A stretch of 45,164 nt of DNA from an uncultured Bacilli bacterium. Its GTDB lineage: Bacteria; Bacillota_I; Bacilli_A; RF39; UBA660. The position numbers were made by a program, and so were the translations under genes. The DNA is taken from the NCBI GenBank assembly GCA_934130045.1, contig CAKOXI010000009.1, positions 1-45,164 of the forward strand. The letters are read 5' to 3'. Below the pieces are notes generated by a model, which was not told where the DNA came from, did no database searches, and worked only from the letters and a program-made list of their open reading frames with translations. Below, piece after piece: positions 1 to 7,348 of the stretch; the first letter of the stretch is position 1, and every line of letters begins with the position of its first letter.

Positions 1-290
1 GAATGTTATCAAGGTTTAATCAATTCTTTAAAAGAAAAAGATTTTAACAAGTTTAAAGCAATAACATTAAATCAAAACAAAAATCTATCTTCAAAAATGA
101 AACAAGCATTAAAGTTATATAAAGAGAATATTAAATACATTGAAAACTCATTTAAATATGATATTAATAATGGAATTATAGAAGGCACTAATATTTAATT
201 AAATGTATTAAAAGAGTTGCTTTTGGCTATAGAAAATATGATCATTTTATATCTCGTATTTTCTTAATTAAAGGCATTATAAAAGGATGA
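1..290 (+). pseudogene. ISL3-family transposase, C-terminal fragment with frameshift
   Basis: Frame 1 reads from the window edge to a stop at 196-198 and ends in NGIIEGTN, the segment that carries the presumed last acidic residue of the DDE triad. The rest of the family's C-terminus continues in another frame from 198 (IKCIKRVAFGYRKYDHF) to a TGA at 288-290. A single indel near 190-200 therefore breaks the gene. The 5' part is outside the window. A small hairpin (GGATGAT/ATCATCC, 285-302) overlaps the stop. Confidence 0.8.
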
Positions 291-339
291 TTTTCATCAT
301 CCCTCATAATCACAATTCATTTATCAAATTTATTGTTGA

Positions 340-362
340 CCAACACTATTTGACAAAGAACC
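340..362 (-). repeat. ISL3-type terminal inverted repeat
   Basis: Read outward-in on the minus strand the sequence begins GGTTCTTTGTCAAATAGTG, which resembles the conserved ends of ISL3-group elements. It sits about 50 bases beyond the transposase stop, as expected for the right end. The matching left repeat would be outside the window, so the pair cannot be verified here. Confidence 0.6.
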
Positions 363-443
363 ATAACTAGTATGTAATATTTTTATCAAAAATATATGTA
401 ACAATATGATAGCATATATTATTACTTAATCAAAACAATTTTC

Positions 444-659
444 TTAAATTGTTTTAAATTGTTTTTTTCCTTTTTGAATAATTAATTCATCATTATTAAA
501 ATCTGTTATAGTAATTAATTTATTAACATCATTCTCTTTTGTTCCGTTTACACTTATTCCATTTTGTTCAATCATTCTTCTTCCTTCAGATTTTGATGAA
601 ACGATATTTGATAAATTTAATAATTCAGTCAATAGCAATTCATTACTTCTTTTATTGAA
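444..659 (-). pseudogene. tyrS: Tyrosyl-tRNA synthetase, C-terminal S4-domain remnant
   Basis: About 70 codons match the end of TyrS: the S4-like RNA-binding domain with SKSEGRRMIEQNGISVNG and a lysine-rich tail ending IIQKGKKQFKTI. The Rossmann catalytic domain with its HIGH and KMSKS motifs is absent. The open frame begins after a TAA at 660-662 with no start or Shine-Dalgarno of its own, and its upstream edge runs straight into the end of the AMP-ligase fragment. This is a deletion or recombination relic; an intact tyrS presumably lies elsewhere. Confidence 0.8.
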
Positions 660-1289
660 TTACTTTTGATTATATCCACATTATTTTTTATATTATGGAA
701 TTTTGAATCAATTTCCTCGTATGGGTTAAACTTGTTGCCATTTTTATCAGTTATGAAAGAGTTGGTTAAAGAAAAACAAACAATTTTTTCTATATTACTT
801 GAATCTATTGAGTTCTTAATTAAATCATATGATATATCATCAATAAACAAAACTTTACTTTCTGTTTTATTTAATATATCAATCAAATAATCTTTATTAA
901 ACCAATCTCCAATTACATGTGTCTTAGCACCTATAAAACTTGTTGCTATAAATAAACAAATTCTGGTGTATTAGTAATACACATAGGAATTTCACTGTTC
1001 TTTTTAAATCCAAGTTGTTTTAAAGATTTTGCATATTTAAAAGAATTCTCAAACATTTGTTTATAAGATATTTTGTTTCCTCGATAAAATATCGCAATTT
1101 TATCCATATTATTTATATTTCTATCAAATATTTCGACAGCCCAAGAATGATTTCTATTAGTGTCAATGTCATCTAAGGCTTTTTTTACTTTTTTTAGAAA
1201 TTTATCGCTATATTTATATGGTTTCATACAAGGTTGTTCATTTTCATGTTCAAATTTTATATTTTTAATAATTCTTCATATATATTCAT
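629..1289 (-). pseudogene. AMP-binding (acyl-CoA synthetase-like) enzyme, N-terminal part with two frameshifts
   Basis: The original start is ATG at 1289 behind a good Shine-Dalgarno (GAGGGGA, about 1297-1303). Frame one gives MNIYEELLK. A single-base loss in an A-run near 1260 then shifts to a frame containing MKPYKYSDKFLKK and AIFYRGNKISYKQM, the N-terminal lid region of AMP-dependent synthetase/ligases. A second -1 shift near 948 moves the reading to TSFIGAKTHVIGD and on to a stop at 629. The glycine/serine-rich P-loop (YTSGTTG-like) and everything after it are missing, so the enzyme is inactive. The frameshifts could in principle be assembly errors, but the truncation could not. Confidence 0.7.
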
Positions 1290-1364
1290 ATTATTTCCCC
1301 TCTTTTGAGGACATATATTAACATAAAACCAATTAAATTTCAAATATTCACTAACAGTACATTC

Positions 1365-1402
1365 AGCGTTTTTACTTTATTGTAAAACGCTTTTATTTTT
1401 TT
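1365..1402 (+). terminator. Orphan rho-independent terminator
   Basis: AGCGTTTTTAC and GTAAAACGCT form a stem with one bulged T and loop TTTATT, followed by TTTTATTTTTTT. The poly-T is on the plus strand only, yet no plus-strand gene precedes it. It is probably the tail of a gene lost during rearrangement. Confidence 0.55.
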
Positions 1403-1441
1403 ACTATAGACAACTTTATTTTTATATTATCTAACTTTAAA

Positions 1442-1697
1442 TCAATTAAATAACATTTTTTGTAAAATTTGTACTTCATTATAAGGTTTACTTAATTCTT
1501 TTTTATTATCTTCACCAGTTATAGTTTCTTTTATTGCGCTTATTAGTTTATCTCTTGTTTCATGTTTTTGATTGATAAGTGGATTATAAGCCTACCATAA
1601 GTTCTTATGAGTTTGGCAAAACAACATCGTTAAAAACATTTGTATTCAGATAGTTAGCAAGTACATTTTTTTCTTGATTGGCTTTTTGAAAGAAGAT
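1442..1697 (-). pseudogene. Unidentified broken ORF fragments
   Basis: Two open stretches in different minus-strand frames seem to belong to one former gene. One (about 1605-1697) ends NVLANYLNTNVFNDVVLPNS; the other (1442-1591) contains AYNPLINQKHETRDKLISAI and ends QILQKMLFN. They are separated by a frame change and a TAG at 1592-1594. No start codon with a ribosome site is visible. I do not recognise the family. Confidence 0.35.
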
Positions 1698-1734
1698 AAA
1701 CCTTTATAAAAATAAAGTTCAAAATTTTTGAACT

Positions 1735-2055
1735 CTATTTTAAGTTGTGTTTTGTTTCATTCCTATCTTTTTTTTGAATACATGTACCATCAGTTTTATA
1801 TATTGCTACCCCATTTATATCATTATATAAATTTAAACACCTTTCTAAAATATCATCTATAGAAATAAATGGTGGAATATCATCTTCATCTATAATTGGG
1901 TCACACTCGACAAAACCAATCATAAATCCTTCAATTGTTTTACAATATGCACCAATTGAATATTTATTATTATTGTCAAAATATACAATTCTATAACCCT
2001 CACCATATTTTTTACCATTTTCTGCAGCAGCTAATTTTTCAGGTAAAATATTCAT
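1735..2055 (-). CDS. Small acidic protein of unknown function
   Basis: The 106-residue protein has no signal peptide or membrane segment. It is rich in D, E, N and K, with a central acidic stretch (DPIIDEDDIPPF) and a lysine-rich tail. The start ATG at 2055 has a Shine-Dalgarno (AGGAG, 9-10 bases upstream). It follows the HEXXH-protein gene by 41 bases, and that gap contains a 16-bp palindrome with a -10-like TATACT, so it may have its own regulated promoter. I do not recognise a family. Codon use and A+T richness match the neighbours, so this is likely a real gene in an accessory region. Confidence 0.6.
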   Translation of the reverse strand: MNILPEKLAAAENGKKYGEGYRIVYFDNNNKYSIGAYCKTIEGFMIGFVECDPIIDEDDIPPFISIDDILERCLNLYNDINGVAIYKTDGTCIQKKDRNETKHNLK

Positions 2056-2073
2056 ATACTCTCAACTCCTAAC

Positions 2074-2089
2074 TATACTAGATAGTATA
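2074..2089. promoter_or_regulatory. 16-bp palindrome, possible operator
   Basis: TATACTAGATAGTATA has 6-bp perfect arms around AGAT. It lies 19-34 bases upstream of the start at 2055, overlapping the position of a -10 element (TATACT on the minus strand). The location suits a repressor site, but no regulator is identified nearby. Confidence 0.35.
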
Positions 2090-2096
2090 ACATATT

Positions 2097-2888
2097 TTAT
2101 TTAATAATAATTCTATTATTAAAATTTTTTTGCAAAGACAATACAAGTTTCTTCATAAAAGTTCCATATTCATTGATAGAAATTGGAAACCCATATTTAC
2201 ATCTATCATTTAGTGCATAATTTTTCAAACAAACATTTGATAAATCAAAGGTATCTAATAGTTCTTTCTTATTTCCAATCGTAAAGTAATCAACAATAGG
2301 AACGGTTACAAAATTATTTTTATAATGGTATCCTCTTAATTGTCTTTTTAATTTTTCCATTTCTATAATGTTAGGTAATGTAATTAACTTTTTGTTTATG
2401 CAGCTAACTAAAATAAATATTTCCTCAAAAGTTTTTATTTCAGCTAATCTTTCCTCTGGACAATATTCGTATAAATTTTCATCATATCCATTATTAACTA
2501 AATAAGATAATCTTATTATTAATGCTTCTAAAGTGTTGTCATTATAAGCAATTTTTTGTTGATTTGCGTGTTCTACTTCGTGTAATAAAGTTTGTAGTAT
2601 TAAAAGATTTTTATATAATGTTGCCTCGAACACATTAATATTCAAAATATTTTTTTCAATATCTTTTACCATTTGATTAATCATTTCAGCATAAATAGTT
2701 ATTTTTTTTGTATAGGTGGAATAAGAAGCAAGATTGTTGCCTCTTATTTGTTGAATACTTATATTTAAAATATAATCATTTAATCTTTTTTCGACTACTA
2801 AAATTTCTAAAATCTTTTCAATATCTTTTAAATCTAAAATTTTATTAGCAATTGTTTTATCATAAATAATTTTTAAAATACTCTCCAT
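2097..2888 (-). CDS. Putative zincin-like metallopeptidase (HEXXH protein)
   Basis: The 263-residue protein has LLHEVEHANQ, with the zinc-binding HEXXH at residues 103-107. About 40 residues later comes PEERLAE (144-150), whose glutamates could supply the third zinc ligand and structural contacts, as in gluzincins. The rest is helix-rich and lysine/isoleucine-rich, with no signal peptide or membrane segment, so it is probably cytoplasmic. No clear Shine-Dalgarno precedes the ATG at 2888. It lies 39 bases after the 123-residue gene and just before the 106-residue gene, as a short co-directional set. The protease fold is inferred from the motif alone; the substrate is unknown. Confidence 0.55.
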   Translation of the reverse strand: MESILKIIYDKTIANKILDLKDIEKILEILVVEKRLNDYILNISIQQIRGNNLASYSTYTKKITIYAEMINQMVKDIEKNILNINVFEATLYKNLLILQTLLHEVEHANQQKIAYNDNTLEALIIRLSYLVNNGYDENLYEYCPEERLAEIKTFEEIFILVSCINKKLITLPNIIEMEKLKRQLRGYHYKNNFVTVPIVDYFTIGNKKELLDTFDLSNVCLKNYALNDRCKYGFPISINEYGTFMKKLVLSLQKNFNNRIIIK

Positions 2889-2927
2889 ATAAATTTATTT
2901 TTACTTTATTATTTTGATTTTATAAGC

Positions 2928-3296
2928 TTATTTTCTTTTTGATAATGATCTATTTTTCTCAAGTTCATTAACTTGGTTGTTTAGTTTGCAGTCATATAAC
3001 ACACTCAAGAATTCAGTTTCTTCAGATGTTAAATTTAGTTTTTCGGCGTATTTTAACCATGGATTTTTCCACTTTCTTCCATAAGAATCTCTTCTATCAG
3101 AAGGTCTATCATAATTTGTATTTTCATTTTCGTGTCCGTGTCCTTTTGTCCAATCTCCACCTGTTGGGGTATAAACATTTCCATATTGGTCTGCTATCAC
3201 ATCATATCCATCATCATTTGTGCATTCTGGTGATTCTAAATAATCGGCATATGCTTGATAATCATAGTCAAAATCTTCTAATGTTTTTCTTGCCAT
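2928..3296 (-). CDS. Hypothetical protein with aromatic/acidic N-terminus
   Basis: The product (about 123 residues from the chosen start) begins MARKTLEDFDYDYQAYADYL and has a Gly/His/Asn/Asp-rich middle (GGDWTKGHGHENENTNYD) that looks disordered. The charged, leucine-rich C-terminus (about residues 80-123) is probably helical. The ATG at 3296 is preferred because AGGAGA lies 10 bases upstream; an in-frame GTG at 3305 is too close to that site. It is the first gene of the three-gene accessory set. No family recognised. Confidence 0.55.
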   Translation of the reverse strand: MARKTLEDFDYDYQAYADYLESPECTNDDGYDVIADQYGNVYTPTGGDWTKGHGHENENTNYDRPSDRRDSYGRKWKNPWLKYAEKLNLTSEETEFLSVLYDCKLNNQVNELEKNRSLSKRK

Positions 3297-3305
3297 AAAT
3301 ATCAC

Positions 3306-3556
3306 TCTCCTTAAAACTACGGCATTATTTTATTTTTTTCATAGTTCAATAATCAATAATAAAGCAAAAAATATTTCAACCACCACCCTTGCATGGTAAA
3401 GGAACAATAAATATATCGTAATTTATCTAATAATATACAACAAATTATTATATATTGTTCCTTTTGGCCATTTATACTATCACTTTTCTTTTTAAATGTC
3501 AAATATACACTAACAGCGAATTTTATCTCTAACCCCCAAAAAATAATATAAATATA
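3306..3556. other. Intergenic stretch without a convincing gene
   Basis: No ORF here has a ribosome site or a plausible protein. The 9-bp inverted repeat at 3401-3461 is the only clear structure, and the ATPase terminator follows it. Confidence 0.5.
3401..3461. repeat. Inverted repeat pair GGAACAATA / TATTGTTCC
   Basis: The 9-bp arms at 3401-3409 and 3453-3461 are exact complements and continue imperfectly inward into AT-rich sequence. The 43-base spacer holds no gene. It could fold as a long weak hairpin or be the ends of a tiny mobile remnant; nothing further supports either reading. Confidence 0.35.
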
Positions 3557-3587
3557 TAAAAAAATTAACAAGAAATTGTTAATTTTT
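3557..3587 (-). terminator. Rho-independent terminator of the P-type ATPase gene
   Basis: On the minus strand AAAAATTAACAA and TTGTTAATTTTT form a 12-bp stem with a 4-base loop, then a T-run. The 5' arm overlaps the stop codon at 3586-3588. Confidence 0.85.
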
Positions 3588-6213
3588 AAACACCACCTAT
3601 TAATCCTTTTTGTTTAAGATAAATTTTTCTTATCCAATCAACAGGTATGACTGTTGCTGATAATAAAAACATAATTAAAAATTCTGTATAAGTAAGACCT
3701 GCGGTTCTAAATAAATCACCACCATAATATATTAAAATTATTTGAACTGTTAATATAAATAGAATTATTAATACAAAAACTCTATTTTTAAAAATATTTG
3801 CTAAAATATTTATTCTATTTGTTCTTGCATTAAAACTATTAAAAATTGTCATAAATATAAATAATCCAAAGAAAGCAGTCATTAAATACAAATTATTATT
3901 ATCGGGTCTAAAAAAGTTTTTTATAAATGGTAACTTTAAAAATAATACGCATAATAAAGATGAATAAAGTCCTGTAAATAAAATTTCTCCTGTCATATAT
4001 CTATTAATAATATGCTCATCCTTTTTTTTAGGTAGTTCATTCATATATTCTAAAAGTGGTGGTTCAAATGAAAATGCTAAACCTGCTAGAGTATCCATTA
4101 CCATATTTATCCAAAGCATCTGAATAACGGTTACTGGTGTTTCTACTCCAATAAATGGTCCTATTATCGATAGTGATACTGCACATAAATTTACAGTAAG
4201 TTGAAATATTATAAATTTTCTTATACTTTTAAAAATAGTTCGCCCAAATAATATTGCAGATGTTATAGATTTGAAATTATCATCTAAAATTACAATATCA
4301 CTTGCTTCTTTTGCTACCTCTGTCCCACTTCCCATCGCAAATCCTACATCAGCTTTTTTTAATGCTGGGGCATCATTTACTCCATCACCAGTCATACCTA
4401 CTACTAGCCCTAATTCTTCTGAAATTCTTACTAATCTACTTTTATCTTGTGGTAGGGCACGTGCAACAATTCTTAAATTTGGTAATATTTTTTTTAATTC
4501 TTCATCGGTTTTATTATTTAACTCTGTAGATGTTAATATAACCGAATTTTCATCTATTAAACCAACTTCCTTACCGATAGAATATGCTGTATCCTTATTA
4601 TCACCTGTAATCATGACTGTTTGAATATGAGCATCTTTTACTAATTTGATTCCTTCTATAGCTTCTTTTCTAACCCCATCTTTTATATATACAAAACCAA
4701 CTAATACTAAATCATAAAATTTTGTAGGATCAAGTGATGTCCCTGTTGCTAGTGTGATAACTCTTATACCCCTTTTTGTTATTTCATTTACTTTATTTAT
4801 TAATTTGTTTTTATCTAACAATAATTTTTTTTCACCATATTCATTATAATAATATTTACAATAAGGCATAATTTTCTCTGGTGCACCTTTTACTAAATTA
4901 ATTTTTTTACCATTATCTATTACAGTTACAGAATATTTATTTTTACTATCAAAAGGAATTGTTGATAGTATTTTTGTGCTTTCTGATTTTTTCATTTTTA
5001 TAAATTCAAGTAATGCTCTATCTGTTATATTTCCTCCTACTACCTTTTTTGCTATTTCATCATAATTACTGGCATTATTATAAAGCATTGATGTTTTTAC
5101 TAAATCAAAATATTTTGGATTTTTTTCTAGTTCAATATTACTATAATATTCTTTATATGATCCAGATAAAATACCCACTACTTCTAGTTTCCCTTTTGTT
5201 AAAGTTCCTGTTTTATCAGTAAATAAAATATTTAAGCTTCCTGCTGTTTCAATTCCTACGAGTTTTCTAACTAAAACGTTGTTTTTTAACATTCTTTTCA
5301 TATTTGATGACAATACTAAGGTAATCATCATTGGTAATCCTTCTGGAACTGCTACTACAATTACAGTAACCATAAGTGTTAATGCATATAATAAATATCC
5401 TGACATCAAAGAAAAATTTGTTATAGTATTTTTTATTAATGTTAAATTAAAATTATTGTGAATAACAATTACTGAAAAAAGATAAGATAAAGCAACTAAA
5501 AAGGCACATATATAACCAATTTTACTTATTATTTCTGCTAATTTTCTTAAACGAATTTTCATAGGACTATCTGGTTGTTTTTCCTGTAATTCTTTTGCGA
5601 TTGTCCCATATAAGGTTTTATCACCAACATTATTTGTTAACATAACTGCTTCACCATTATATACTACTGTTCCCCTAAAAACTTGATTTTGTTTTGTGGG
5701 ATTATTTATGTTTACAATTGGAGTTTTATATTGTTCTTTCGCTTCACCATTAAGGGAAGATTCATCTACACTAATATTACCTTTAATAATTACTCCATCG
5801 CTTGGAATTCTATCACCTGATTGTAATATTACAATGTCATCTTTTACCACTTCATCTATATTTATTTCTTTTATTTTTCCATTTCTTTTAACTTTACATT
5901 TAATTTTTGATGCTTCATTTTGTAATCTATCAAATGCTTTTTGACTTCCATACTCTGATATTGAAGAAATAAATGACGCTATAAATATGGCAATTACAAT
6001 TCCTATTGTTTCATACCAATCAAAGTCTTTTATTAAAAATATTGTTTTTATTCCTAGAGCAATTAATAATATTTTAATCATAGGATCACTAAACGATTCT
6101 ATTAATAAACTGAAAAATGTTTCTTTTTTTAATGTAGTTATAGAATTATTACCATTTTTTTTTCTACTTTCTAATACTTGTTCTTCTGTTAATCCTTCTG
6201 TATTTTTTATCAT
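3586..6213 (-). CDS. Calcium-type cation-transporting P-type ATPase
   Basis: This P2-type ATPase (875 residues from the chosen start) pumps cations, most likely Ca2+, across the membrane using ATP. The phosphorylation motif DKTGTLT has Asp333. Also seen are the actuator loop as LNGEAKEQ (a variant of TGES that keeps the Glu), the ion-site helix motif PEGLP, MITGDN, and the hinge TGDGVNDAPAL. Hydrophobic segments fit about ten membrane helices: two pairs before the phosphorylation site and three pairs after GDGVND. The ATG at 6213 is preferred over the one at 6228 because GGGAGG sits 7-8 bases before it. The gene looks monocistronic, ending at its own terminator. Ion specificity is inferred from similarity to PMCA-type bacterial pumps. 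Confidence 0.9.
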   Translation of the reverse strand: MIKNTEGLTEEQVLESRKKNGNNSITTLKKETFFSLLIESFSDPMIKILLIALGIKTIFLIKDFDWYETIGIVIAIFIASFISSISEYGSQKAFDRLQNEASKIKCKVKRNGKIKEINIDEVVKDDIVILQSGDRIPSDGVIIKGNISVDESSLNGEAKEQYKTPIVNINNPTKQNQVFRGTVVYNGEAVMLTNNVGDKTLYGTIAKELQEKQPDSPMKIRLRKLAEIISKIGYICAFLVALSYLFSVIVIHNNFNLTLIKNTITNFSLMSGYLLYALTLMVTVIVVAVPEGLPMMITLVLSSNMKRMLKNNVLVRKLVGIETAGSLNILFTDKTGTLTKGKLEVVGILSGSYKEYYSNIELEKNPKYFDLVKTSMLYNNASNYDEIAKKVVGGNITDRALLEFIKMKKSESTKILSTIPFDSKNKYSVTVIDNGKKINLVKGAPEKIMPYCKYYYNEYGEKKLLLDKNKLINKVNEITKRGIRVITLATGTSLDPTKFYDLVLVGFVYIKDGVRKEAIEGIKLVKDAHIQTVMITGDNKDTAYSIGKEVGLIDENSVILTSTELNNKTDEELKKILPNLRIVARALPQDKSRLVRISEELGLVVGMTGDGVNDAPALKKADVGFAMGSGTEVAKEASDIVILDDNFKSITSAILFGRTIFKSIRKFIIFQLTVNLCAVSLSIIGPFIGVETPVTVIQMLWINMVMDTLAGLAFSFEPPLLEYMNELPKKKDEHIINRYMTGEILFTGLYSSLLCVLFLKLPFIKNFFRPDNNNLYLMTAFFGLFIFMTIFNSFNARTNRINILANIFKNRVFVLIILFILTVQIILIYYGGDLFRTAGLTYTEFLIMFLLSATVIPVDWIRKIYLKQKGLIGGV

Positions 6214-6296
6214 AGTTATTCCTCCCATAATAACTATATATAAAAAATTTTTTTATAGAATGATTTTTTATCGACAAAAAAATTTCATTTGAACCT

Positions 6297-7148
6297 TTAT
6301 CTTAAGGAAATAAGTTGATCCTTGGTAAGACCAGTTACTTTTGATATTATATTTATATCTATATTTTCATCTATCATCGATTTAGCTATTTCGGTATTTC
6401 TTTTTTTTATGCCTTCACTAATTCCTTGTTTTTTACCTCTTTTTTGTCCTCTAACTTCTCCATCCATAACTCCACATTCATATGCTGCACCATAATCTTC
6501 TTTCTCATTTCTCATTAATTCTACAATATCTTCCATATTCTTTCTATCCTCCTTATTTAAATTAAATTTTTTCATATCCTCTAATATTTGTTTTGGTAAC
6601 TTTTCTTTTATTTTTCTATCTAATATACTAAAATCATTAATTTTAAATAATTTATATAATTCACTATAATTATCTAATTTATCTTTATCTATTTCATATA
6701 GGTTTAATAACTTATATTCTTTTTTGTTATTAAAAATATAATTTGTATTTAATACTTTTAATTTCACTATATTTTTTATTGTTTTTATTTTATATGAATA
6801 ATTAATTATTATAAATGTCCTAACTGGCTTTAATTGTTTATAATCATCACCTTTTTCTAAGGCATAAGATCCTATTAATTTTGATGAATAAAATTCTATT
6901 CTATCTTCTAAATTATATCTATTTAAATTTTGTAATTCTAAATGAATTATCTCTCCATCAGCAGTAATTAATAAATCTACTATCCCTGCCTTTTCATTAA
7001 AATTATATTTTAATAATTCTCTATTTAGGTATTTTATATCAACTGCTTCATAATTAAAAAATACTTTAAGTAAATACTTTAAATATTCTGTATTACTAAA
7101 TATTAATTTAAATAAATAGTCATTTGTTAAATTATAATTTAACTTCAT
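6297..7148 (-). CDS. Rpn family / PD-(D/E)XK nuclease-like protein
   Basis: This 283-residue protein resembles the Rpn/PDDEXK_2 family, transposase-like nucleases linked to RecA-independent recombination or phage defence. The N-terminus (LTNDYLFKLIF) is typical. The catalytic pattern is GIVDLL (Asp58) followed by HLELQ (Glu71, Gln73). The lysine/arginine-rich C-terminal part carries the family's glycine repeats (GQKRGKKQGISEGIKKR) and ends in a short helical motif (ISKVTGLTKDQL). I chose ATG 7148 because a perfect sigma-A promoter lies directly upstream, placing transcription start at or next to the ATG. A longer TTG-started frame to 7202 would include that promoter and is unlikely. Confidence 0.85.
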   Translation of the reverse strand: MKLNYNLTNDYLFKLIFSNTEYLKYLLKVFFNYEAVDIKYLNRELLKYNFNEKAGIVDLLITADGEIIHLELQNLNRYNLEDRIEFYSSKLIGSYALEKGDDYKQLKPVRTFIIINYSYKIKTIKNIVKLKVLNTNYIFNNKKEYKLLNLYEIDKDKLDNYSELYKLFKINDFSILDRKIKEKLPKQILEDMKKFNLNKEDRKNMEDIVELMRNEKEDYGAAYECGVMDGEVRGQKRGKKQGISEGIKKRNTEIAKSMIDENIDINIISKVTGLTKDQLISLR

Positions 7149-7152
7149 GTTA

Positions 7153-7181
7153 ATTATACTATTTTTTTGATTTATTGTCAA
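7153..7181 (-). promoter_or_regulatory. Consensus sigma-A promoter of the Rpn gene
   Basis: TTGACA (7176-7181), a 17-nt spacer and TATAAT (7153-7158) match the consensus perfectly. Only four bases separate the -10 box from the ATG, so the mRNA should start at or within a base or two of the start codon. No Shine-Dalgarno is possible, hence probable leaderless translation. Confidence 0.85.
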
Positions 7182-7274
7182 TTTAATTCCCCATTCTACC
7201 AAGTTCTATTTATGATATACTAAATAAAAATTCAAAATCCTTTTTTTACACTAAAAAAGTTCAAATTAATGAAC

Positions 7275-7301
7275 AAAAAAAAGAGGATTATTTCAGTCCT
7301 C
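7275..7301 (-). terminator. Rho-independent terminator after the C39-like lipoprotein gene
   Basis: GAGGA and TCCTC (minus strand) pair around a 9-base loop and are followed by eight Ts. It lies about 50 bases past the stop at 7349. Confidence 0.75.
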
Positions 7302-7348
7302 AAGTTTTATTATTATATTTTTAACTAGATACATTTTCACTTAAAATT

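Larger units (their letters stand above)
1..362 (+). mobile_element. Right part of a degenerate ISL3-family insertion sequence
   Basis: The stretch holds the C-terminal end of an ISL3-type transposase followed by about 70 non-coding bases and a terminal-repeat-like end at 340-362. The left part lies outside the window. The element has lost its reading frame, so it is probably immobile by itself. Its outer end lies about 80 bases from the decayed tyrS fragment, which fits insertion or recombination in a region that was then eroded. The family call rests on recognising the transposase C-terminus and the end motif by eye. Confidence 0.7.

Noticed and set aside
3353..3571. 72-codon minus-strand ORF
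   Set aside because: No ribosome site, low-complexity aromatic/hydrophobic content, and it overlaps an inverted repeat and the ATPase terminator region.
6229..6296. Terminator/promoter between the Rpn and ATPase genes
   Set aside because: Only an A/T-only symmetric run (AAAAAATTTTTT-like) is visible; no convincing stem or -35/-10 pair.
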